From assembly GCA_030591065.1 (NCBI GenBank), contig JAUVBU010000013.1, positions 1 to 14,598 of the forward strand: a stretch of 14,598 nucleotides of DNA. Direction: 5' to 3'. A program made the position numbers and the translations under genes. Source of the stretch: a bacterium. Lineage in GTDB: Bacteria > Patescibacteriota > Minisyncoccia > Minisyncoccales > JANBVM01. This document shows positions 5,407-13,147 of the stretch, piece by piece; within the stretch, counting starts at the first letter, position 1, and each line of letters opens with the position of its first letter. The notes under the pieces were generated by a model. It was not told the origin of the DNA, did not search any database, and saw nothing but the letters and a program-made list of their open reading frames with translations.

Positions 5407-6260
5407 ACTCTATTTGCTGAACCAAAAAGTTTAATCTTTTCTTCAACCACTTTCTGAATATTCTTTATTACCTTTGGCATTATTCTATATGGAACAATTT
5501 CCTCTGGATTTTCTCTAAGAATCTTTTTAAGAGTGGTGGTGTAAGTCGCCCTCAGTTCAGTATTAATATTTATTTTAACAATTCCCGACTTTATACTTTT
5601 CTTAATATCTTTTGTTGCTACGCCAGAGCCTCCGTGTAAAACTAAAAATGTTTTTTTAATCTTTTTTTGAATTTCTTGTAATCGTTTGATTTTAATGTCA
5701 GGTTTTTTTCCAGAAGCGGCAACTCCATGAAAGGTTCCTATACTAATAGCTAAGCTGTCAACTTTGGTTTCTCTAATAAATAATAAAGCTTCTTTTGGAT
5801 TAGTTAAGTCTTCTTCTCTAATTTCAGGGATTTGTCCAATAATTTTAGATGAACCTTTTACAAAATCCATCTCTGCCTCTACTAAGATATTCCTTTTCTT
5901 AGCATAAGCAACAACCCTTTTTGCTATTTTAATATTTTTTTTAGGAGGTAATTTAGATCCATCAAAATGAACAGCGTCATAGCCTACATTAATCGCTTCT
6001 TTAATATAGTTGAATAATTTTCCGTGGTCAAGATTTAAAAACACAAAAGGCCAAATTTTTCTTTGAGCTTTTACCATAGCCACAGTTTCATTTAACCCCA
6101 AAAATCTACTTTCTCCCCCAGATGTCCCCACAATAATAGGAGCTTTCATTTTCTTTGCTGCTAAAACAGAAGCTTTTAATATTTCTGGCGTTGAAAAATT
6201 AAATTGTCCTATTGCCCATTTTTCTCTTTTAGCTTTCTGTAAATAATATTTTAATTTCAT
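5403..6260 (-). CDS. fba: Class II fructose-1,6-bisphosphate aldolase
   Basis: Zinc-dependent aldolase joining dihydroxyacetone phosphate and glyceraldehyde-3-phosphate, or the reverse. Family residues visible in 285 residues: NLDHG (76-80, Asp78 and zinc His79), FDGS (99-102), VEAE (127-130), SIGTFHG with zinc His178, LHGGSG with zinc His209, and KININTEL (229-236) for phosphate binding. The loop after VEAE reads MDFVKG in place of the usual LG..GG, and LHLDHG has become LNLDHG, so this is a divergent member. Tagatose-bisphosphate aldolase is the alternative within the fold. Fructose-bisphosphate is preferred because of the kinase, ppsA and gap in the same window. It starts 12 nt after the kinase gene and overlaps rplY by 4 nt. 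Confidence 0.9.
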   Translation of the reverse strand: MKLKYYLQKAKREKWAIGQFNFSTPEILKASVLAAKKMKAPIIVGTSGGESRFLGLNETVAMVKAQRKIWPFVFLNLDHGKLFNYIKEAINVGYDAVHFDGSKLPPKKNIKIAKRVVAYAKKRNILVEAEMDFVKGSSKIIGQIPEIREEDLTNPKEALLFIRETKVDSLAISIGTFHGVAASGKKPDIKIKRLQEIQKKIKKTFLVLHGGSGVATKDIKKSIKSGIVKININTELRATYTTTLKKILRENPEEIVPYRIMPKVIKNIQKVVEEKIKLFGSANRV

Positions 6261-6272
6261 TTTTCTATAAAA

Positions 6273-7235
6273 CTAAATTAATGTTTTTTTATTCACTTTT
6301 ACTTTTTTCCAAGACATACCTTTCTTCAAGATTCCCTCTTTTGCTCCCAATTCTTCTATGTTTGCCGCGGCGTTAGCAGTAGCAAATTTAATAGCAGAAT
6401 CTATTTTCCCAGTCTTTATATATTCAGAAACAAATCCGGAACCGAAAGAGTCTCCTGCTCCAGTTTCATCTATTGTTTTTATTTTTAAAGCAGGAGCTTT
6501 ATATAAAAACTTACCATCTGAAACAGATACCCCCTTTCTTCCTTTAGTCATAATGCAAATACCTTCCGTCCACTCGTCTAATTTTTCGAAGATACTCTCT
6601 TCTTTTTGAGAAGAAATTCCCGTTAACAACGAGGCTTCTTCTTGGTTTAAAATAAAAATATCTACTTTTTTTAAAGCTTTTTTTATTTCCGAACCAGCCA
6701 ACTGACTCTTTCCAGGACTAAAAGCTATTTTAATGTTTTCTTTTTTAGCAAAGTTAATGATTTTTAAAAAATCTTTTTTAAGCTTTCCTGAGAGTGGCGC
6801 TAAATAAAACCATTTTGCTTTTAGTTTTTTAAGTGGAATTTCTTTAAAACTTAAATCTCCAGATGCTCCTCGGTAAGGTATAATTGTCTTGCCTTCTTTC
6901 CCTGTAAAAATAACCGAGCAATTTGTTCTTTTTTTCGTTGTTTTTAAAATAAAGTTTTTGTTAACTTTAAACTTACCTAGTTCATCTAAAATAAATTTTC
7001 CAGCAAAGTCCTCCCCCACTTTTCCGCAAAAAGCAACCTTTAATCCTTGGCTAACAAAAGTAGCTGCAACATTCCCTCCTCCTCCTCCAGAGCGAAGTAA
7101 AACATCAGACCCCTCAAGTTTTTCATCAAGAGGAAGAAAGACTCCTTTTAGATTTTTTTTATTAGAAAGAACTGTTTTTGTATAAAAAACAAAAACATCT
7201 AAACAAGCAAACCCAAAAGTTACAACGTCAAACAT
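6273..7235 (-). CDS. PfkB/ribokinase-family sugar kinase, substrate open
   Basis: 320 residues with the ribokinase fold. The substrate-binding glycine run GGGGGNVA is at about 50-57, GKVGEDFAG at about 71-79, the nucleotide region NQEEASLLTG at about 197-206, and the signature DETGAGDSFGSGF at 256-268 with catalytic base Asp262. It transfers the ATP gamma-phosphate to a sugar or nucleoside hydroxyl. The family includes ribokinase, 1- and 6-phosphofructokinases, KDG kinase and adenosine kinase, and sequence alone does not choose. Its place directly before fba and after ppsA suggests a phosphofructokinase-like role. AAGGG lies nine bases before the ATG, one of the few Shine-Dalgarno-like sites in this window. 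It starts 42 nt after the ppsA stop. Confidence 0.88.
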   Translation of the reverse strand: MFDVVTFGFACLDVFVFYTKTVLSNKKNLKGVFLPLDEKLEGSDVLLRSGGGGGNVAATFVSQGLKVAFCGKVGEDFAGKFILDELGKFKVNKNFILKTTKKRTNCSVIFTGKEGKTIIPYRGASGDLSFKEIPLKKLKAKWFYLAPLSGKLKKDFLKIINFAKKENIKIAFSPGKSQLAGSEIKKALKKVDIFILNQEEASLLTGISSQKEESIFEKLDEWTEGICIMTKGRKGVSVSDGKFLYKAPALKIKTIDETGAGDSFGSGFVSEYIKTGKIDSAIKFATANAAANIEELGAKEGILKKGMSWKKVKVNKKTLI

Positions 7236-7277
7236 ATTTATTTTCCCTTACTTAATAAGTGCCAAGATAAAAATTTT

Positions 7278-9650
7278 TTATTTTTTCTTCTTCTTAGCTA
7301 GAGCAATAGTTGTTTTAATTACCGTATCTGGATTTAAAGATATTGCTTCTATTCCTTGATCTAATAAGAATTTCGCAAATTTAGGAAAATAACTAGGAGC
7401 TTCTCCACATATTCCAATGTATTTCTTTCTTTTTTTACATTCTTTAATTACCATAGCTATCATATCTTTAACGGCTTGATTTCTTTCGTCTCCAACAGAA
7501 GCTAGTTGCGCACTATCTCTATCCATTCCCAAGGTTAATTGGGTTAAGTCGTTAGACCCAATACTCATTCCGTCGAAAATCTTTAAAAAGTCTTTAGCTA
7601 AAATTACATTAGACGGAATTTCACACATAACAATAACTTTTAATCCGTCTTTTCCTTTTTTAAGGCCCTTTTTGGCCATTAAATCTAGAACTTTTTTCCC
7701 TTCTTCAACTGTACGACAGAAAGGAACCATTACCCAAATATTTTTAAGTCCAAAGACATCTCTTGCTTTTTTAATAGCATCACATTCCATCTCAAAGGCT
7801 GGCTTAAACTTTTTATCATAATACCGTGAAGCTCCCCTCCATCCTATCATTGGATTTGATTCTTCTGGTTCAAATTCTTTTCCACCGATTAAAGCAGCGT
7901 ATTCGTTAGTTTTAAAATCAGAGAGTCTTAGAATTACTTTTTTAGGATAAAAAGCAGAAGCAATGATAGAAATTCCTTCAGCTAATTCGTCGATAAAATA
8001 TTTTTTCTTATCTTTGTATCCAAAGGTAATTTTATCAATTTCAGCTTTAACTTTCTTATCTTTTATTTTGTCGTAATGATAAAGAGCTAAGGGATGAACT
8101 CTAATTTTTTCAGCTATAATAAATTCCTCTCTAGCCAAGCCAACTCCCTGGGCAGGTAAAAATGAAGCCTTAAAAGCTGCTTCTGGTGCTCCTAGATTCA
8201 GTACAATATCTACTGGTAACTTAGGTATCTTTTTTAAATTATACCTATCAATTTTAAATTTAGCTTTTCCGTCAAATACTTTTCCACTAGTACAATCTAC
8301 TGTTACTGTTTGTCCTTTTTTCAAAATTTTTGTTGCGTTTTGAGTACCAACAATACAAGGAACACCTAGTTCCCTACTAACAATAGCAGCGTGACAAGTC
8401 TTAGATCCTTCGTTGGTAATAATGGCAGAGGCAAGCCTCATAATTGGAACCCAATCTGGGTCAGTCATTTCCGTTACTAAAACTTCTCCTTTTTGAAATT
8501 CTTCTATTTCTAATATATTATCAATAACCTCTACACTTCCTTGCCCAATTTTATTTCCAATACCGATACCTTTTAAAATAGGTGTTTTTTTAGTTTGAAT
8601 CTTATATTCTTCATAAGACATTCCTGTTTTAGGAGAATGAACAGTTTCTGGTCTAGATTGAACTATAAATAATTTATTAGTCTTCCCATCTTTGGCCCAT
8701 TCGATGTCTTGAGGAAATTTATAGTGATCTTCAATTTTACAGGCCCAACGAGATAAAGTTAAAATTTCTTTATCGGTTAAAGAAAGTTTTAATTGATCTT
8801 TAGCTGAAACATTTACTTCTTTTAATCCTCCACCTTTACCATAAATATATTTTTTAGTTTTTCGCCCTAAGTTTTTAACAATAATAGACTTGTATCCTTT
8901 TTTAAGGGTGGGTTTAAAAACATAAAATTCATCTGGCGTAATTTTTCCTTTAACGATTAATTCCCCAATTCCGAAAATGGAATCAATTAAAACAACACCA
9001 GTAAATCCGCTATCTGCGTCCATGGTAAACATTATTCCAGAAGAAGCTAGGTCTGATCTAATCATTTTTTGCACCCCAACAGATAAAGCAACTGTTAAAT
9101 GACTAACCCCCTTTTCTTCACGGTAAGCAATACTTCTATCGGTAAACCAAGATGAAATACACTTTACGACAGAGCTTAATACTTCCTTTTCGTTTCTTAC
9201 GTTTAAATAGGTTTCCATTTGTCCGGCAAAAGAAGCATCTTTTGAGTCTTCTGCTGTGGCAGAAGACCTAATAGCAACATCGGTGTTTTTATCACCATAC
9301 TTTCTAGACAACTTTCTATAATTTATTAATATTTCTTCTTTTAAGTCTTCGGGAATCTTTGCTTTTAAAATAGCTTTACGAGCAGCTAATCCTGTTTTCC
9401 TTAAACTCTTTAAGCTACTTGGGTTAAATTGCTTAAAAATTTCTTTTAATTTTTTATCAATACCGTTCTCTCTCAAAAAATGCCAATAAGCTTCTGAAGT
9501 TATTGCAAATCCATTTGGAATATTAATTCCCTTTTTAGTTAACGTAGAAAACATCTCTCCCAGAGAAGCATTCTTTCCTCCTACCAAGAGAACATCTTTA
9601 GTCGAAACTTCGTCAAACCAGAGTACTAGTTTTTTTGATTTTTTGAGCAT
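7278..9650 (-). CDS. ppsA: Phosphoenolpyruvate synthase
   Basis: 790 residues, full length (E. coli 792). It interconverts pyruvate + ATP and PEP + AMP + Pi through phospho- and pyrophospho-histidine. Domains in order: ATP-binding domain about 10-340 (GGKNASLGEM at 24-33, VAIRSSATAEDS at 125-136, QSRPET at 331-336); swivelling phosphohistidine domain about 360-465 with His420 in KTCHAAIVSRELG; PEP/pyruvate barrel about 480-785 with GLAREEF, IGSNDLTQLTLGMDRD (697-712) and catalytic Cys748 in GICGEAPS. The KTCHAA motif and single-substrate architecture favour PEP synthase over pyruvate phosphate dikinase. It lies downstream of acdB-acdA with a 94-nt hairpin-rich gap and may run either to gluconeogenesis or, as in some fermenters, to ATP production. 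Confidence 0.95.
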   Translation of the reverse strand: MLKKSKKLVLWFDEVSTKDVLLVGGKNASLGEMFSTLTKKGINIPNGFAITSEAYWHFLRENGIDKKLKEIFKQFNPSSLKSLRKTGLAARKAILKAKIPEDLKEEILINYRKLSRKYGDKNTDVAIRSSATAEDSKDASFAGQMETYLNVRNEKEVLSSVVKCISSWFTDRSIAYREEKGVSHLTVALSVGVQKMIRSDLASSGIMFTMDADSGFTGVVLIDSIFGIGELIVKGKITPDEFYVFKPTLKKGYKSIIVKNLGRKTKKYIYGKGGGLKEVNVSAKDQLKLSLTDKEILTLSRWACKIEDHYKFPQDIEWAKDGKTNKLFIVQSRPETVHSPKTGMSYEEYKIQTKKTPILKGIGIGNKIGQGSVEVIDNILEIEEFQKGEVLVTEMTDPDWVPIMRLASAIITNEGSKTCHAAIVSRELGVPCIVGTQNATKILKKGQTVTVDCTSGKVFDGKAKFKIDRYNLKKIPKLPVDIVLNLGAPEAAFKASFLPAQGVGLAREEFIIAEKIRVHPLALYHYDKIKDKKVKAEIDKITFGYKDKKKYFIDELAEGISIIASAFYPKKVILRLSDFKTNEYAALIGGKEFEPEESNPMIGWRGASRYYDKKFKPAFEMECDAIKKARDVFGLKNIWVMVPFCRTVEEGKKVLDLMAKKGLKKGKDGLKVIVMCEIPSNVILAKDFLKIFDGMSIGSNDLTQLTLGMDRDSAQLASVGDERNQAVKDMIAMVIKECKKRKKYIGICGEAPSYFPKFAKFLLDQGIEAISLNPDTVIKTTIALAKKKKK

Positions 9651-9693
9651 ACTTTTAAGTTAATAATTAATAAATATCTTCTTCTAAAATTAA

Positions 9694-9730
9694 TTTTAAC
9701 CTTAAAAAAGGTTAAAAACAAGCAGCTTGT
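9694..9730 (-). terminator. Tandem stem-loops between acdA and ppsA
   Basis: On the minus strand ACAAG-CTG-CTTGT (9718-9730) is followed by TTTT, then a 10-bp stem TTTTAACCTT/AAGGTTAAAA with a 4-nt loop (9694-9717). The first resembles a short intrinsic terminator for acdB-acdA, but its five pairs are weak. The T-run after it also forms the left arm of the second stem, so the two structures may compete. A full terminator, an attenuator or an RNA-processing site that lowers ppsA expression are all possible. Confidence 0.4.
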
Positions 9731-9744
9731 ACACAAAAGTTTTT

Positions 9745-11106
9745 TTATTTATTTTTAATAAGAGCAGAAATTGCCAAAGCAGCTCTTCTGGGATCAGAAT
9801 AATTTGGAATTTTATTCTTCTCAAGCATTTTTTCTCCTGGTAAAATATATTTCCCTCCCATAAACAAAGCGATAATAGGTTTTTTGGGCCACCTCTTTTT
9901 GGCAGCTATAGTTACTTTTGCATTCTTTTCAACCTCGGTCATCGTTTGTAAGGTCTGAGCCACAATTAAACCATGGACATTTTCTTGAGAAAGTAAAACC
10001 TCCATAGCAAGCTCGTATCGGTCAGAGAGTGCATCTCCAATAATATCTAAGGGATTTCCTCTTGAAAAAGAAGGGTGCATTATTTTAGATTTTTCTAATT
10101 TTCGGAAAACCTTTTGGTCTAGTTTAGACAATTTAACTCCAAGTTTTTCACAATAATCTGCCACTAAAACTCCGCAACCTCCCCCGTTAGTTAAGACTGC
10201 AATACCGTTTTTACATCGAGGTTGCCAAGCAAGAGCTTCTAGATTATCAAATAATTCTTCTAAACTATCAACTTCTAAGGCTCCTACCTGCTTAAAAGCA
10301 GCAGAGCAAATTTTTTGAGATCCAGCTAAAGCGGCCGTATGACTAGAAACTGCTTTTTGCCCAGTTTTTGTTTTTCCAGCCTTTAATATTAAAAGTGGTT
10401 TTTTCTTAACAACTTCTCTAGCCACCTTCATAAACCTTCTACCATCTTTTATTGCCTCGACATAAACCCCAATAGCTTTCGTTTCAGGGTCATCTTTGGC
10501 CCACTCTAAGAAGTCACACATGCTTAAACCAGCTTCGTTTCCATAAGAAACAATTAATGAAAATCCGTAATTTTCCACAAAAGACCTATCAATAATTGAA
10601 TCTACTAATGCCCCGGATTGAGAAATAAAAGCTATTTTCCCTTTTTGAGGGCTAACAGGTGCAAAAGAGGCATTTAAATTAATTGATGGCCTTAATATTC
10701 CAAGACAATTAGGTCCTACCAAAGGAATATCTGCCTTCTTTACTGTTTCTATTATTTTGTCTTGCAAAATCTTTCCTTTTTTCCCAGCCTCAGCAAAGCC
10801 AGCTGAAATAATAATAATTCCACCTACTTTTTCTCGAACAACCTCTTTAATAATCTTTAAAACAATTTTAGCTGGAACAACTACAATAACCAAATCAATT
10901 GGCTCCTTTATTGATCCAATGACGTCATAACTTTTTTGGCCAAATATTTTTTTACGAAAGGGGTTAACAAAAAAAATCTTTCTGTCTTTTTTGCCCTCTA
11001 GTAAATTCTTGCAAATACCTAATCCAACCGAGCCTGACCTATCGGTGGCCCCAATTAAAGCTATCGTTTTGGGATTTAAAATTTTGTTTATTTTTTTAAA
11101 ATTCAT
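9745..11106 (-). CDS. acdA: ADP-forming acetyl-CoA synthetase, alpha subunit
   Basis: Converts acyl-CoA + ADP + Pi to acid + CoA + ATP together with the beta subunit; the fermentative ATP-yielding step found in archaea, some protists and CPR bacteria. In 453 residues: CoA-binding Rossmann domain about 5-125 (IALIGATDRSGSVG), first CoA-ligase domain about 150-290 with FISQSGAL and catalytic His256 in VSSHTAALAGS, and second ligase domain about 300-450 (LTNGGGCGVL, GNPLDIIGDA). The ATG at 11106 overlaps the acdB stop as ATGA, so it is preferred over a TTG twelve bases upstream. Alpha and beta are separate here; in many bacteria and protists they are fused. The acyl substrate could also be another short-chain acid. 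Confidence 0.92.
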   Translation of the reverse strand: MNFKKINKILNPKTIALIGATDRSGSVGLGICKNLLEGKKDRKIFFVNPFRKKIFGQKSYDVIGSIKEPIDLVIVVVPAKIVLKIIKEVVREKVGGIIIISAGFAEAGKKGKILQDKIIETVKKADIPLVGPNCLGILRPSINLNASFAPVSPQKGKIAFISQSGALVDSIIDRSFVENYGFSLIVSYGNEAGLSMCDFLEWAKDDPETKAIGVYVEAIKDGRRFMKVAREVVKKKPLLILKAGKTKTGQKAVSSHTAALAGSQKICSAAFKQVGALEVDSLEELFDNLEALAWQPRCKNGIAVLTNGGGCGVLVADYCEKLGVKLSKLDQKVFRKLEKSKIMHPSFSRGNPLDIIGDALSDRYELAMEVLLSQENVHGLIVAQTLQTMTEVEKNAKVTIAAKKRWPKKPIIALFMGGKYILPGEKMLEKNKIPNYSDPRRAALAISALIKNK

Positions 11107-11747
11107 AATAGAAAACAAGTATCAACAATTAAAGCTTTTTTTTCGTCTACAATGATTGGGTTTAAGTCTATCTCTTTAATTTCTTCTTTTTCTAAGGAAA
11201 GCTTAGAAAGACTAACAATAATTTTTACAATAGCCTTTAGATTAACTTGTTTTTGCCCCCTAAAAGCTGTTAGCACTTTATATCCCTTTATTTCTTTTAT
11301 CATTTTTATTGCGTCTGACTCGGAAACAGGGGCAATCTTAAAAGCAACGTCCTCTAGTACTTCCGTAAAAATACCTCCCAAACCAAACATCAACACCGGA
11401 CCAAATTTCTGGTTTCGCTTCATCCCTATTACAATTTCTCTTCCTTTAAGTTGTTTTTGAATAAGAATTCCTTCAATTCCAGCTGATGGTTTTTTCTTTT
11501 TTACTTCTAATAAAATTTTATCCCAAGTTTTTTCTAGGGTTTTTTTATCAAAAATATTTATTTTAATTCCTTTGATTTCTGTTTTATGTAATATCTCAGG
11601 AGAAGAAATTTTTAATACAACGGGGTATCCAATTTTCTCTGCAAAAACAATTGCTTCTTTTTTTGTTTTCGCCAGAACCATCTGACATAAAGGAATATCA
11701 TATTCTGAGAGTATTTTTTTAGTTTCAGAAAAAGTTAAAGCTTTCAT
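11103..11747 (-). CDS. acdB: ADP-forming acetyl-CoA synthetase, beta subunit
   Basis: 214 residues of the ATP-grasp type that takes phosphate from the alpha-subunit histidine and passes it to ADP. Visible are KIGYPVVLKISSPEILHKTEIKG (split: residues 38-50 and 51-60) with His54 in the HKT motif, matching the beta-subunit histidine implicated in phosphoryl relay, GILIQKQLKGREIVIGMKR near 97-115, FGPVLMFGLGGIFTEVL near 117-133, and LNPIIVDE near 196-203. Length is close to the usual 220-235. It is the promoter-proximal gene and overlaps acdA by ATGA, consistent with equal synthesis of the two subunits. The -10 hexamer ends six bases before the ATG, so the mRNA is predicted to be leaderless. Confidence 0.92.
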   Translation of the reverse strand: MKALTFSETKKILSEYDIPLCQMVLAKTKKEAIVFAEKIGYPVVLKISSPEILHKTEIKGIKINIFDKKTLEKTWDKILLEVKKKKPSAGIEGILIQKQLKGREIVIGMKRNQKFGPVLMFGLGGIFTEVLEDVAFKIAPVSESDAIKMIKEIKGYKVLTAFRGQKQVNLKAIVKIIVSLSKLSLEKEEIKEIDLNPIIVDEKKALIVDTCFLL

Positions 11748-11753
11748 TACTTT

Positions 11754-11781
11754 ATTGTATCTTATTTTAAAAAACCGTCAA
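11754..11781 (-). promoter_or_regulatory. acdB promoter, leaderless, overlapping the gap terminator
   Basis: On the minus strand TTGACG (11776-11781), a 16-nt spacer and TACAAT (11754-11759), each one mismatch from consensus. The -35 hexamer is made of the loop and right arm of the gap terminator hairpin. The expected start site is about 11747, which is the A of the acdB ATG. Confidence 0.65.
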
Positions 11782-11791
11782 AAAGACGGTT
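11766..11791 (-). terminator. Intrinsic terminator of gap
   Basis: On the minus strand AACCGTC-TTTTT-GACGGTT (11773-11791) is a 7-bp stem with a 5-nt loop, followed by a T-run. It lies 38 nt past the gap stop and before acdB, and so separates the redox-gap operon from the acd unit. Confidence 0.85.
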
Positions 11792-11829
11792 AATTGAATA
11801 TTGTTTTTAAGCTTACAAAATTTTTTAGT

Positions 11830-12855
11830 TTACAATTTTTTACCAATATATTCTGTAAAATCAGCCAATCTAGAAGAATACCCATATTCATTATCATACC
11901 AAGCCACAACCTTCACCACCTTCTTTATTACCCTAGTTGAAAGAGAATCTACAACAGAAGAAAAAGAGTTTCCAATATAGTCTGAAGAAACAAGCGCAGC
12001 ATCTTCTACTCCAAAAATGCCTTGCCATTTTTCTTCTTGAGATTCTTTCTTTAAAACAAAATTTAGTTCTTGAGTTGTGGTTTCTTTTTCTAATTGACAA
12101 ACTAAGTCTACGATAGAAACAACTGGTGTAGGTACCCTTAAAGCTATTCCGTCTAATTTCCCCTTCAGCTCTGGAATGACGTTACCTATCGCCTTTGCCG
12201 CCCCTGTAGTTGTTGGAACAATATTTAAGGCTGCAGCCCTTCCTCTTCTTAAATCTTTACTATGAGGCAAGTCTAATAATCTTTGGTCTGTTGTATAGGA
12301 ATGGATAGTAGTCATAAACCCTTCAACAATTCCAAACTTTTCATTTAAAATTTTAACAATAGGAGCCAAACAATTTGTGGTACAAGAAGCCATATCAACG
12401 ATATCATCTTTTTGGGAATCAAACTTATCTTCATTAACACCCAAAATAAAAGAAGGTATTTTTTCTGGATTTTTAGACGGAGCTGAAATTATTACTTTTT
12501 TAGCTCCAGCTTTTAAGTGCTTACTAACGCTTTCATAGTCCCTAAAACGACCCGTACATTCTAAAACAACATCAACCCCTAATTCTTTCCAGGGTAATTT
12601 TTCAGGATCTTTTTCGGCAAAAACCCTCAATTCATACCCATCTCTAACCCCATCAATCAAAAGCTTATCTTTTCTACATTTAACCGGTTTTTTATAAAAA
12701 CCATAAACAGAGTCATGTCTTAAAAGATATGCTAAGGCTTCAATATCAGTCAAATCATTAACTGCCACTACTTCTAAAATAGACTTTTTCTCCAAAAGCC
12801 TACGAAAAACACCCCTGCCTATTCGACCGAAACCATTGATAGCTACTTTAATCAT
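11830..12855 (-). CDS. gap: Glyceraldehyde-3-phosphate dehydrogenase, type I
   Basis: Oxidises glyceraldehyde-3-phosphate to 1,3-bisphosphoglycerate with NAD in glycolysis. 341 residues: Rossmann start INGFGRIGRGVFR (6-18), Asp34 in VNDLTD suggesting NAD preference, catalytic Cys158 in SCTTNC, assisting His185 in TTIHSYTTDQ, the RGRAAALNIVPTTTGAAKA segment near 204-222, and WYDNEYGYSSR (319-329) near the C-terminus. Nothing essential is missing. It lies 47 nt downstream of the glutaredoxin gene in the same direction, ends in a good terminator, and thus is probably the last gene of the thiol-redox operon, though a weak TTTAAT six bases before its ATG could give a separate start. Confidence 0.97.
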   Translation of the reverse strand: MIKVAINGFGRIGRGVFRRLLEKKSILEVVAVNDLTDIEALAYLLRHDSVYGFYKKPVKCRKDKLLIDGVRDGYELRVFAEKDPEKLPWKELGVDVVLECTGRFRDYESVSKHLKAGAKKVIISAPSKNPEKIPSFILGVNEDKFDSQKDDIVDMASCTTNCLAPIVKILNEKFGIVEGFMTTIHSYTTDQRLLDLPHSKDLRRGRAAALNIVPTTTGAAKAIGNVIPELKGKLDGIALRVPTPVVSIVDLVCQLEKETTTQELNFVLKKESQEEKWQGIFGVEDAALVSSDYIGNSFSSVVDSLSTRVIKKVVKVVAWYDNEYGYSSRLADFTEYIGKKL

Positions 12856-12874
12856 AAAAAGATTAAAACAAAGA

Positions 12875-12891
12875 AGATAAAAATTTTATCT
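12875..12891. repeat. 17-nt palindrome between glutaredoxin and gap
   Basis: AGATAAAAATTTTATCT is a perfect inverted repeat (8-nt arms, one central base) in the 47-nt gap. It could be a weak hairpin or an operator for the gap start. It has no following U-tract on the minus strand, so a terminator is unlikely. AT-rich DNA makes chance occurrence plausible. Confidence 0.3.
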
Positions 12892-12902
12892 AAAATGTTT
12901 TC

Positions 12903-13142
12903 TTATTTTTCTTCTTTAATTCCTAAAAGTTCAACAATTTTTCTCTTGTCAAACCCAATAACAATTTGTCCGTCAATATCCATTACTGGTACACCCATTT
13001 GTCCTGATTTTTCAATCATTTCTTTTCTAGCTTCTAAATCTTCCGCGACATTGAAAGACTCAAACTCAATATTATTATTTTTTAAGAAATCTTTTAAAGT
13101 GACACAAAAAGGACAACTTTCTGTAGTATAAACTTTAACCAT
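12903..13142 (-). CDS. Glutaredoxin/NrdH-like thioredoxin-fold protein
   Basis: 79 residues, a single cytoplasmic glutaredoxin domain. The dithiol active site is C10-P-F-C13 (ESCPFC) after the first strand VKVYTT, and the cis-proline loop is GVPV (50-53), followed by GQIVIGFD. CPFC and the GFD ending resemble the YruB/NrdH-type small glutaredoxins, which can be reduced by thioredoxin reductase instead of glutathione. It starts five bases after the stop of the thioredoxin-fold gene upstream, so they are co-transcribed. In context it could be the cytosolic partner of the membrane thiol carrier at the operon start. A role in ribonucleotide reductase reduction is the alternative. Confidence 0.93.
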   Translation of the reverse strand: MVKVYTTESCPFCVTLKDFLKNNNIEFESFNVAEDLEARKEMIEKSGQMGVPVMDIDGQIVIGFDKRKIVELLGIKEEK

Positions 13143-13147
13143 GTTTT

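Noticed and set aside
7236..7277. Promoter TTGGCA with a downstream AATAAA before the PfkB-family gene
   Set aside because: The -10 is only four of six and would end four bases before the start codon; the site is better read as part of a co-transcribed spacer with an AAGGG ribosome binding site.
11107..11118. TTG start at 11118 for acdA
   Set aside because: The ATG at 11106 forms an ATGA overlap with the acdB stop and fits the family N-terminus.
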